A stretch of 64,000 bases of DNA, from positions 29,859,690-29,923,689 of the forward strand of contig NC_067129.1 of assembly GCF_021347895.1 (NCBI RefSeq), written 5' to 3'. The notes under the pieces were generated by a model. It had not been told where the DNA came from. It did not search any database and worked only from the letters and a program-made list of their open reading frames with translations. The stretch comes from Acanthochromis polyacanthus. Taxonomy: Eukaryota > Chordata > Actinopteri > Pomacentridae. The position numbers were made by a program, and so were the translations under genes. Shown piece by piece: positions 1-12,000 of the stretch. The first letter of the stretch is position 1. Each line of letters opens with the position of its first letter.

Positions 1-580
1 CAGAGCTGGATGCTTCAGATCTGTAGTTGATGTTCCACCAACTGGTCCAGTCTCCACCATGTCCACTGTGGGATGCTGCTGCTGACCTTCCTCCAGCCCT
101 CTGCTTCCAGCTACTCATTTCCACCAGTCTGCTCTGCATCACCCTCACTTTACTTGATATGCTCTTTTACATAATTTTGAGTTTCCTACCAGCTATATAT
201 GTAGTATATTTATTGCCAGAGCCGTACATCATAACAGTAAACTATGAATCAGTTTCAATGTTAGCTTCTACTTTGTATGTATCATCTGTCTTATCATGCA
301 TGTATCAAATTGTGTGTTTTATGTTCCCTGTTCCCCTCCCCCTCTCTACCTCTCTACCTCTTTACCTCTTCTGTCCCTCTAAACCCGTCCGGCCAGCAGC
401 AGATGGTCCCCCACATAAAGAGCCGGGTTCTGCTCGAGGGTTTATCCCCTGTTAAAAGGTTTTTTTTCTTGCCACTGTTGCCTTAGGGCTGCTCTGGGTT
501 TCAGGCACAAGGGTTCTGTAAAGCGTCTTGAGACAATTTGACCTGTAATTGCCGCTATATAAATTGAATTGAATTGAATC
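1..580 (+). repeat. LINE-type 3' end with (AATTG)n tail
   Basis: The stretch CCCACATAAAGAGCCGGGTT, TTCTTGCCACTGTTGCC and GTAAAGCGTCTTGAGACA, followed by GCTATATAAATTGAATTGAA, is the widespread teleost non-LTR retrotransposon 3' region that ends in an AATTG/GAATT microsatellite at 563-579. The 5' limit is unclear. It lies in GEMIN5 intron 9. Confidence 0.65.
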
Positions 581-2379
581 TTTGATGTCCAACTACATCC
601 TAAATGCATTTCCAAATCTTTTTTACACCCTGCAGCAGCACACATAATATAGCAAAAACACAGAAAACCTGTTATTTGATTGCTTTCTGGTAGGAGAAAG
701 CCTCATTACAAGCTGTTTTAAAGAGATGCAGGCTTGTCTGAAGGGCATGTTTGCAACCAGATCACACACAAATGGTATAAAAATAGTATATTGGTCACTT
801 TAATGTTCTTCAGCAGAAAAACATACAAGAAGCTCATTGATTTAAGGCTTATTCCATCTAAAATCATCAGCAGCTTTCTGCTCGACTACTGAAATTTATT
901 TCATCAAAAACCTGAAATATATTAGTGGAAAATATTAAATATTTGATATATGAAGCTATAACTTACTGTTGAACTTCACTATTGTTGTCAACACTTTAAC
1001 TGAATTCAGAATATTTTCTTTAACTACTTGCTTTGTTGGTTTCATTTACTATTTGTTTTTAGGTTTAATCTGCTGTTTTAATATTGAGAGTGACGTGATT
1101 TTATTTATTTATTTTAATTTCACAAATATCTCTATAAAAATCTATATTTCATGCTATAAAAAGTTCAAATAGGAGATGGTCGAGCTGAAATAGTTTGAAA
1201 AATGTGACAATTTGAGATGGAAAAAGCATCTTCAAGGCTTAACTATAAAGACTCAGCATTCAGTGACAGTTAAAAACCCATTCTGATGGTTTCTACAGGG
1301 TTCATCTACTTCTACCTAAACTTATGGAAAGATGAAAATGTTTAAGCATGTAGAGGACTTCATACAGATAAAGAAGCAGCAGCTGGTCCGGATTCACTCT
1401 GCACACTCCTGGTAAGACATCAGAGTCAATCAGAACTCTGAGGCGAGCTGAACCGGTGCCAGTGCTGCAGGTAAACAAATTAGAGGCTCCTTTTGTTCGT
1501 TTAGGAGCCATCAGCAGACCGTTGGCACGGCAACAATTACATTTTTGCAGCCTCAAAGCCGAGTGAGTGATACGCTAATCAAAATGTCATCTACCGACAG
1601 CTGGTAAAATTAACTTCCTGCGTCTTGATTTCCCCACAAGCGGCTCGAGTGGAGGGAGGTGAGCCGTAAGTGTTTCCTCGCCTCATTCAATTACAGAGCC
1701 GATTACAAGGGGGCGTGCAGAGATGTTTGGCATTTTTTCGCTGAGTCGCTGCTTTTCCGGCGTCCCACTGCCAGTGTTTTTGCTGGGTCAGAGCGTTCAG
1801 AGCTAACGGCAGCAGTTGCTAAGAGTTCATTAAGAACTTACCAAACGACATCGGGGGGACTGGGGGTCCCCAGGCCAACGTGTACACTGTTTTTCGGTGA
1901 TAGGAGCTCGATATCTGAGGAGGCCTGGGAGGAGACGAAGCAGAACAAATGCCCAGTCAGGGACCATTGATGAGGAGAGCTGCAGGAAAACGGGACTCTG
2001 AGGCCTCGAGGGATTACGAAGAATCCACAAGGCTCCCAGCAAACGCAAGCAAAGGTTTGACTTTGTGACTTTCAGAAAAAGTTTCCAAAGCCAAAGTTCA
2101 ACAGAGATCACAACAATCATCTTTTCTGAAGCTGAAAATCATTTTGGACGTCACATTCTAAAGATGCATGGAAAAGTTTTTAGATTAAATTCAGTATTTT
2201 CTCACAAAACACAGACGTATCACTGAGGTCGAACAAACACAATTCAATGATAACATCCCAGAGTGTGCATACGTTAAAGTTTACATGTAGTCTGTTGAGC
2301 TGCTGCACTGTTTTGGATTTCATTTAGTGTTTTTTATAAGAAAAGATACAATGAGAGCCTCATGTTGTTCAGTTTTAAC
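581..2379. other. GEMIN5 intron 9, no recognisable feature
   Basis: About 1.8 kb of AT-rich intron. A more GC-rich patch at 1620-2050 has several short ORFs on both strands but no family motif and no credible splice frame. I see no next GEMIN5 exon here. Confidence 0.5.
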
Positions 2380-2800
2380 ATCAAGACAATGTGGCAGCAA
2401 TTCTGCACCAGTATCCTACCAATGAGTCCACATCATTATTTTGTCAAAATATCCAAAATCTGGAACTTTGTCGTGCCATACTCAGCCAACATCAAATTCT
2501 ACCAATCTTAGAGCCTCAAAAGTTGGTGAAATGTCAACCAAAGACTGTATTTTTAGTCGTAAATATGGATCCATCCATATATATACACACTTGCAAGAAC
2601 TTTCTAGGGCCACAATACTACCTTTTCCCTCCATTTTCGAGGGCTACAAATTCTAAAAATGGTCTCTCCTGGACCACCTACAATTATTGGATCTGCTGGA
2701 AACAATTTTGTCTGTTCTCTCACCAAAGTTTATGGCTGTGGGAGTCAGATTTCTGGAACTCTTTGAATGTCTTCCCAAGTAAGGTCTTTTTGTTAAGGTA
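2380..2800 (+). repeat. Unclassified interspersed repeat, copy A
   Basis: Contains AGCCTCAAAAGTTGGTGAAA, then ACCAAAGACTGTATTTTTAG, ACTTTCTAGGG and a CTGCTGGAAACAATT/CTCACCAAA block. The same ordered blocks recur at 4490-4815, 5437-6330 and 21125-21890, so this is a dispersed family. No TIR, RT or tRNA head was recognised. Confidence 0.6.
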
Positions 2801-2914
2801 AAACTATATGCACCCTTAAGTCTAAAAACCAATGGAACTAACAGTGAAGTGAGCTAAAGAACCAAGAAGACAGTGCAAGTAAGGAGTGGATAACATGTGA
2901 AAAAAGGATCTTAC

Positions 2915-3000
2915 TTGTTTGAGAAGACGTCGTAGATTCCAACTTTACCGTCATCTGTTCCAAAGGACAAGGACCCTTCTTTCGTCGGATGCCACGCCAG
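2915..3000 (-). CDS. gemin5: GEMIN5 coding exon 9 (last one in window)
   Basis: 86 nt, acceptor TTTATCGCAG, donor AACAA|GTAAGA. Encodes [20 protein letters not shown] followed by GIYDVFSN, matching the human segment [20 protein letters not shown]. Ends in phase 2. The following exon (human [16 protein letters not shown]) was not found between 1 and 2914, so intron 9 passes the left edge. Confidence 0.95.
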
Positions 3001-6000
3001 CTGCGATAAATGAAGAGTTTCTTAGTGCATCTTATCCTAACGGCTTCTTTTGTTTCATCTAAGAATTTAACAGCTCCATGCCTGATATAATTCACGCACT
3101 ATCATCAAACTCTGGTATAATGGGAGTTGAAAGATTTGAGTAAAACTTAAAGGATGTAAAAACTAATAAGTTATAGCAAGTTTACCAATAGCACTTGAAT
3201 TTTAAGGTTGCAAATGGCTAATAGGAGAGTCTGTGAGCTTATCAGTAGTTCAGGCATCTAATTTATAAAAAACGACAGTCAGAAAACAGAAAAAGTGACT
3301 TTTATTCATCACAAATACAGTTTTTTCTCTCTCATACATCAGCTTGGTAGAAAGTTTAGCTCAGAGCTCGTTATCAGACATTATCAGAGATTGCAGCTGT
3401 GATTGCTGAAAGGTGCTATGATTTGCTTGCATCTACTAGAAATTTTGCACTTGTACGTGTACAAGGGTATCCTGGTATCAAACGTGCAACCTTTATTATT
3501 AGTAGTGGATTGTCAGAAAGTTGGACTGAGAGCAGCTCATAAGTACAACATGCAATCCTTGGAGAAATTGCAGCTGTGGTTGCTGAAAGCTGCTACGACT
3601 TGACGAGCTCTGACATCTAATTTATCACAAAGTCGACAGAAAACAGAGAAAGTGACTTTTGTTCGTCACAAATACACTTTTTTCTCACATATACCAGCTT
3701 GGTAGAAAGTTGGGCTCAGAGCTCATAACTAGAATATGCAATTCTTGGAGAGATTGCAGCTGTGATTGCTGAAAGCTGCTACAACATGCTTGCGGTTACT
3801 ATATAAGAGATTTCGCATTTGTACATGTAAAAGTGTATCCTAGGATCAAACATGCAACCCTTATTATTAGTAGTAGACTCCTTAAACTGAGGGAAATATC
3901 ACTGTTTTGTTTAGCTCTGAAAATCTATTTCTGAAAACTACATACAGACTTAAATATGAAATGCTATCAATTCTAGCTACATAGTAGGTCATGTAGCATT
4001 TCATAAGCATTGGTTCACCACTAAGAAATGATGTAAATATTCTATGATGCTAAATTTACTTCTTACCGCTGTGACCTTGGACTTGATGCCCTGCCAGAAG
4101 GACCTGGTGTCGTACTGGTTCTGGGTGGTCAGCGTGTTCCAAACCCGGATCATGTTGTCGCCGACACCCAGCGCCAGACACCCAGAACCCACCGGGGAGA
4201 AGCTCAGGGCGTAGACGAACCCACCGAGGGTGGGCAGAGTCCAGCAGCAGTCCAGAGAGTCCAGGTCCCAGCATTTGATCTGGAGGGAAAGTCGAGATGC
4301 TAGCGGCTTTTCTGTAAAGTAAAATTAACTTGACCACATGAACATTGCAGGAAGAACTGTGACATTCTGAGAAATATTCTTTTTCACTTTTAGGACACAA
4401 ACAAGATAAATGACCCTCTCTCATGTCTGCATGTTAAATGTGCAGCTGAACCCTGCAGCCAGTTAGCCTAGCATAGCACAAAGTCTGACACATGGGAAAC
4501 ATGTTTTCACAAATTTTACTCAGTTTATACTAAATACAGTCTTTGGTTGACATTTCACCAACTTTTAAGGCCTCCAACATCAGTACAATTTACCTGCAAA
4601 CTGTCAAAAAATGCCTCAAAGCTGTCCAAAAATCTATCAAATTTGGGCAAAATGACTTGAAACTGTCACAAAATTGCAATGATGAATAACTGTTGGTCCT
4701 TGAAAATGGAACAACGGTGGCATTGACGCCCCAGAAAGCTCCTGCAAATGTTTATATATGGATGGATCCATGTTTCCTACTAAAAATACAGTCTTTGGTC
4801 GACATTTCACCAACTTTTGTGGTATGCTGGGTGCACTACAGCCAACAGGAGAGCGCTGCAGAGAGTGATCAGCGCTGCAGAGAGTGATCAGCGCTGCAGA
4901 GAGTGATCAGCGCCGCCCAGAAGATCACTGGCTGCCCCCTCCCTGGACAATATCGCCAGCTCTAGCTACCACAGCAGAGCTACAAACATTATCAAAGACC
5001 CATCCCACCCCAGTCACAATCTGTTCAACCTTCTGCCCTCTGGTCAACACTACAGAACACAGAAAACAAAAACAAATAGACTCATGGACAGTTTCTTCCC
5101 CAGAGCCATCAGTGCTCTGAACAAGAAAACATGAACACAATAACATCACTGGGAACATGCATTATACATGCAATTGTGTGTAATATTCATTTCACAATGA
5201 GTCTCTGTAAAGTCACTTTATCAGTATGTAAAATCTAAAGCTCTTGTTTTACTATAATTGCCGTTCTTTCCCATTGTATTTTAACAGCATTTTATTCTAT
5301 TTTTAATTATTGTTTATTGTATTGTATTTTTATTGTATATATTTTTCTAAGCAGCAAATGGAGCAGCGCTCCCAATGTCACTGTATACTCGATATACAAT
5401 GACAATAAAGGCTTTCTATTCTATTCTAAACTTTTGAGACTCTAACATCAGTAGAATGTGATGTGGGTTAAGTTTGACCAGACAAGGTTCCATCCATCCA
5501 TCCATTGTCTACACACCGCTTTATCCTCATTAGGGTCATGGGGGGTGCTGGAGTCTATCCCAGCTGACTCGGGTGAAGGCAGGGGACACCCTGGACAGGT
5601 CACCAGTCTGTCACAGGGCTACATATACAGACACACAATCACACTCACATTCACACCTACGGACAATTTAGAGTAACCAATTAACCTCAGCATGTTTTTG
5701 GACTGTGGGAGGAAGTCGGAGTACCCGGAGAAAACCCACGCATGCACAGGGAGAACATGCAAACTCCATGCAGAAAGATCCCAGACCCACCCTGGGATTT
5801 GAACTGGGGATCTTCTTGCTGCAAGGTTAAGGCTGAAAGTGCTAACCACTACTGCACTGTGCAGCCGACAAGGTTCCAGTTTGTTGATATTTTGTTAAAA
5901 TGTTGATGTGGACTCATTGACTGAAACACAAAAACTGGTTCACAGCGGTACAAGATGCTTCCACATTGTCTTCATGTGTAATTTTAACATCATATGAAGC

Positions 6001-9000
6001 TCGTTTTGCCTTCATTTGCTTTAGTAGGAACTATGGACACATTCATATTTATACACTTACAGGAATTTTCTGTAGCCCCCAGCACCAAAAGTTTGCACTT
6101 CTTCCCATTTTCAAGAGCCAATAATTAGACATTTGTCTTATCTTGCAGCAATTTAGTAATTTGTAACTGTTGGAAACTATTCTGTCTGTGTCCTCACCAA
6201 ATTTCACTGCGTGGGAGTTTTATTTCTGGAGACACTGATGCCTTAAAATGACTTCCCCAGCTTTTTAGGGGAATTTCATTCTCAAGATCCAGCCAAAACA
6301 CGTTTACAGAATTTAGTTTTAGGTCCTAAACAACAAACAAACAAAATATGCAAATAGAAATGTCACTTTCATAATTAGTTTTTATACTTATTAAATTCTC
6401 AAGTGTTAATTATTGAGCTTTAGTTGCGCTGCCGAGGCGGGTTTAGCTTCCCTGTTTCCAGTCTTTACACTGAGCCAAACGAAGGTTTGGAGAAACATTA
6501 ATGCAGCAGCTAATGATTATTTTCAACCCTGATTAACCAGTCAATTATTTCCCTTAATAGCAGATTAGCCGTTTGGTCTCTAAAATGTCAGAACATTCGA
6601 TCAGTGTTTCCCAGGATGACAAACGTCTTGTTTGGTCCACAACACAAAGACATTCAGTTTACCGTCATAGAGGAGGAAAGAAACCAGAAGACAGTCACAG
6701 TCAAGAAGCTGCAGCTCTATTTTCTCTATTATTAATTACTCAAATCAACAATCTATCGTTGCACTTATAATCTAGAAATATTTCACGTCTTGTTCTCCCT
6801 ACAAAACCATGTTTAAAATGTGGATTTAAAAGAGCCAGTTCAACCAGAATACTCTCTTCTACTAACCAGAGGTTTTTCTGTTTTGCTGTGAAAGTCAACA
6901 GAAGTCCAGCTCCTGATTTGAACCCCAAAAATCTCAATCCAGACCAAAGAAAGGCGACCCACCTCTCTGTCCATGGAGGTGCTGATGAGCAGCTCCTTCC
7001 CGTCCGGCAGCTGAAAGGAACTCGTGTTGAAGACGATCCTGCTGTGGTTCTGACCCTCTGAAGACGTTCCAAACAGATTCCACCTCTGCTTCCCTGATTT
7101 AGCCAAGTCCCACATCATCAACTCACCACTGGAGATGAGAGGAAAGAACTGATTTCATTCACATGAACTTAACACAAAGAGGCCAAAAAGAAAAACTCTC
7201 CCATAAAGTGCTTTTTTTTCTTACATTTTAATGTCTTTGTTTGGTAATGTAAATTCACAATCTGACCTAGAGACAATATGACGCTAAATAAAAAGTTGCA
7301 AAAATAGAAACTACAAGTTATTTTGCATGTTTCTTTTTATTAGCAGCAACTCCTGCTTGCAACTGCATCACAACGAGACAACATCAAGACTCTTGGAAGT
7401 CTGAAAGTGTCTGTAAAATGGTTTTTATACTGCAGTGAAAACATCTGCTGGGTCATTCAGTTCACCGCTGACCCTCATGTGTGTCAGATTTGGTATTTTT
7501 GTGCATGTTAGTGAGTAAAACATGTAAAATGTTTGGTCACAGATTATTCAAAGATTCTTAAACAGGGTTGAATCATGTCAATGTTTATGCTGTTTTCTTT
7601 GCATAAATCTGTGGGTCAATGCTCAGCTTTGGAAAAATAATCCAAACTAAGTTTTGAGTCAATTTGCACAATTTTGAGTCCTTTGGGACAGTTTTGGACA
7701 ATTTTTAAAGCATTTTAGACCATTTTTAAAAACTAACTGAGGACAAATTTCAAACCTATTTGGACAGGTTTAGGTCCTTTAGACAATTTCTGTGTCATTT
7801 TGGACAAGATTCCAGTCATTTTGGGCTACTTTGTGTCCTGTTCTACATTTTTTTGGGGCAATTTTAGACAGTTTTTAACTCAAATAATGTTTGTCATGTT
7901 TTTGGTTCTTTGGGCAATTTTGAGTCCCTGAGGACAATTTTTGAGTCAGGTTAGACAAGATTCCAGTCGTTTTGGGAATTTTTTTTAGGTAATTTCACAC
8001 AATTTGTAACTCATAGAATGTAGCTAGAGTCATTTATGACAAGTTTTAAGCTACTTTGGCCAATTTTCAGTCCCTGAGGACGATTTTTGAGTCGTGTTAG
8101 ACAAGATTCCAGTCCTTTTGGGAACTGTTGAATCCTGCTGGGCCACTAGTTCATCATTTTAGACAAGTTTAAAAATATTACAATGGTTTTCAGCTCATTT
8201 TGGACAAGTCTCAAGTCATTTTGGGCAACTTTGTGTCCTAATGTAAATTTTTTTAGGCCATTTCACGCAGTTTCTAACTCATATAATGTCGCCAGAGTCA
8301 TTTATGACACGTTTTTAGTTACTTTGGGCAATTTTGAGTCCCTGAGGACGATTTTTGAGTCGTGTTAGACAAGATTCTAGTACTTTTGAGAATTTTTTAA
8401 TCCTGCTGAACCATTTTATAATCACTTCAGACAAGTTCAAAAACATTTAAATGGTCTTCAGCTCATTTTGGACATGACACTGTTACTTGGCTAAAGGTTT
8501 TCCAACTCATAGTGCTTCAAAGAATTTCATGGAAGGTGGTCCCATAAGGGTTTGACTTGGCTCTGCTGACTGATGACTGAGTTCTACTGCTATCATGTTT
8601 AATCCATCCATGATCGATACGACGTGGTTTTACCTGAAGCAGCTCGACACCAGCTGCCTCGGTCGTCCCTTCGGCCAGTGGACGTTCAGCCAGAGTCTCT
8701 CTTTGACGCCGGGGTCGACCGCAGAGCCTCTTCTCTTCAGATACGGCAGCTTTAACGTTGTAACGCCTGCAAAAAGATAAACATCGTGGAGTTTTATCTC
8801 TGAGTGGGGTTTTAGTCGTACGTACACGCTCAGAGACTAAACCAAAGCATTCTCTGATCTATGTTTGATTAAAAAAAGTTCAGGAAGCTGCTTATTCCTG
8901 CTCCATGACAACCACTGAATGCATTTAAAGCAGCTTTATATGACTTGAGATGTTCATTTTATGATTCTGCCTGGATCATCTTTACTGAAGCCTTGCAGCA

Positions 9001-12000
9001 TATTTTTCTGTGATTTTATGACACTGTAATGCATCCTTTGTATCACGTAAAAATACTTAAACCTGCTGAATCTGTTGTCCTGACACGGATGGATTCTTTC
9101 TTCTCCTTTCTGTCAGTTAAATAAAAACACAACAACCATTGGGAGAAAAATGACATTAATAGACAGAATAGATTCTTCGCTGCCTGCGGCAAGAACAAAA
9201 GTTAAATAAAAACACATTTTAAGAACTTTCCTGCAGGACTCAGCTGATTCTTGACACCTTTTTGTTAAATACTGATGAACTAACCTACTTTAAGCTTTAT
9301 TACTGCGACTGCTGAGCAATGAAAATCAAACAAAGTACCCAAACGGAGCCTGAAATGAGTTCAGTTTGTGTAGCTGCTGTTTTTACTTCCTAAATTCTAC
9401 AACTCAGCTCACACCTTACACCTGTTTAGTGTCTTTTATTACATGTGACAAATGTAATAGTTGTACTGTATTAAGCTTAATTTACTTTAATAACAGCAGA
9501 AACAGGGTAAAAAATGAGGAGATTAGTTGTGTTTGCTTGCAGCTGCATCACAATGAGACAATATCCAGACTCTGAAAGTGTCTGTAGAGCAGCTAAAACA
9601 TCTGCTGGGTCATTCAGTTCACCAATTTCTATAAAAAGTTCACCCCTGACCGTCTCATGTTTGTCAGATTTGGTGTTTTTGTGCATGTTATTAAGTAAAA
9701 TTGGTCAAATCTTTGTTCAAAAATTGTTAAAGAAGGTGGAATCATGTCAATATTTACGTCCTTTTCTTCATGCCAATCTGTGGATCAATGTTTGAATCCA
9801 TAACCTGTGAAGTGACGTCGTTAGAGTCCTGAAGCTTTGCAGGCTCACTGATCTGTACATGCGGTCTCCAGTGCTTTGGTAGAATAACACAAACCAAGTT
9901 TCAAGTCATTTTGTGCAATTTCAGACAATTTTGGAGTCATTTTGTGTAAGTTTCAAAGCATTTCAAACTGTTTTAACTCATAGATGACAGGTTTTAAGTT
10001 ACTTTGGCCAATTCTGAGTCCTTTTGGACAATTATTAAAGCATTTTAGACCATTTTATATTAATTTAGGGCATGTTTTGGATCTATTTGGACAGGTTTGG
10101 GTCTTTTTGCACAATTTTTGAGTCATTCTGGACAAGATTCCAGTCTATTTGGGAAATTCTGAATCATGTGGGACCATTTTTATTATTTTATTAGTTTAAA
10201 AACATTAAAATGGTTTTCCACCTATTTTGGACAAGTTTCAAGTAACTTTGGGCAACTTTGTACAATTTTAGGCAATTTTAGACAGTTTTGAATTCAAATA
10301 ATGCAAGTTGGGTCGTTTATGACAGATTTTAAGTTACTTCAGGCATTTCTGAGTCCTTTTGGACAATTTTGGATACACCTTAAAGCATTTTTGACCATTT
10401 TTTAAACTAATTTAGGACAAGTTTCAAGTCTATTTGGGCAGGTTTGGGTCCTTTCGGACAATTTTTGGGTCATAATGCAGCTAGAGTCGTTTATGACAGG
10501 TTTGAAGTTACTTTAGGCCGACTTTGAGTCGTTTTGAATGCTTTTGAGCACATTTTAAAGCATTTTTTAAAAATTAATTCAAGTTTAGAGTCTATTTGGA
10601 CTGGTTTGGAGCCTTCTGGACAATTTTTAAACTGTTTTGAGAATTTTTGAAGCCATTTTTTAATCATTTTACACAAGTTTCACAACATTAAAATGGTTTT
10701 CAGCTCATTTTGGACAGGTTTCAAGTAATTTTGCAAACTTTGTGTCCCTTTGTACATTTTTTAAGGCAAACCCTATATAGTGTCTTTTATTACATGTGAC
10801 AAATGTAACAGTTGTACTGTATTAAGCCATTTTCACATTCATAACAACAAAGATAGGATAAAAAAAATGACGATATTCCTTCTATTTGCTTCACCTTTCC
10901 CCCTCGCTGTGCTCCAGATCCTCACAGTTTGGTCTTTGCTTCCAGATGCCAGGTAGCCTCCTTTCTCCTCGGCTGCAGACACTCCGTTGGTTGCTGGAGC
11001 AAAAAAAGTCTCATTTCAAACAGTTTCAAATGAGCAAAACACTTCAAAATGAATGAAGCTGCTGCTGCAGAGAGGAACTCCTTGTTTTTTGTAACTGACT
11101 GCAGGCTGCTACCTTCACCGTCCTCAGGTCTGCTGTAGAAAACGTCCTCGGTGGCGACAGGTGACCAGGCCAGCGAGTGGATCTCGTCGTCGTGTCCACG
11201 GAGACGATGCGTCACTTCACCCTTTTTACTCACATCGATGAGGACGATCATCCCGTCTTTGTACCTGCAAACATCCCAATTACTGTCATCTGTTGTTTGA
11301 TACATACAGAAGGTTTATGTCGACATTATTATCTTATAAAATCAGAACAATCTCCATTAAAATCTAAGACATTTCAGTCTTTTTAACCAGCCGAAAACAC
11401 CCTGAAAACAGCAGTAACAGTCACACAGCTGGATGGCAGGCTACCTTCACAAAACTGAGGGCAACAGCCAACAGATGAATTCATTTCACAGACATTAAAT
11501 AAGGTTTTATTCTCTCTTGCATATGTAAAAACTACAGTTAACCCAGAATATTTGAGCTTTTGCAACTGATTTTAATCAAATTTTTGTCTCTTGAGCACAG
11601 TCTGTGGTATTAAACTACAAGAAAAAAAAATGAAAAAGCAGCCAGGATTCATCCATTTTTCACAATTAAAACTAGAAAAGCACTCAGAGAGTGCAGACCT
11701 CCGCCAAGGATAGAGAGGAAAACAGGAAACCCATGCAGTAAAGGATCATGAGCTGGAATCAAACCTGCGTCTCTGACACAGTTCTGTTTATGAATCACCT
11801 TCTTAACCAGTTGAGCTATCTGGACACCTTGCTCCACTTTGTTGGACGACATACTAACCTGTGATGTTTTTGTCATATTTTGGACCACATATTAAAACAT
11901 ACTAAAAAATTCAAAGTGATCCAGAATCCAGGATCCTTTCCGGATTGCCACCAAAATTAAATCAGCTCTTCCTCTTACCATAGTCTACATCCCCTCAAAA

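Noticed and set aside
1302..2120. Candidate next GEMIN5 exon on the minus strand
   Set aside because: The translations lack the expected [16 protein letters not shown] motif and the splice phases do not fit the phase-2 end of exon 9.
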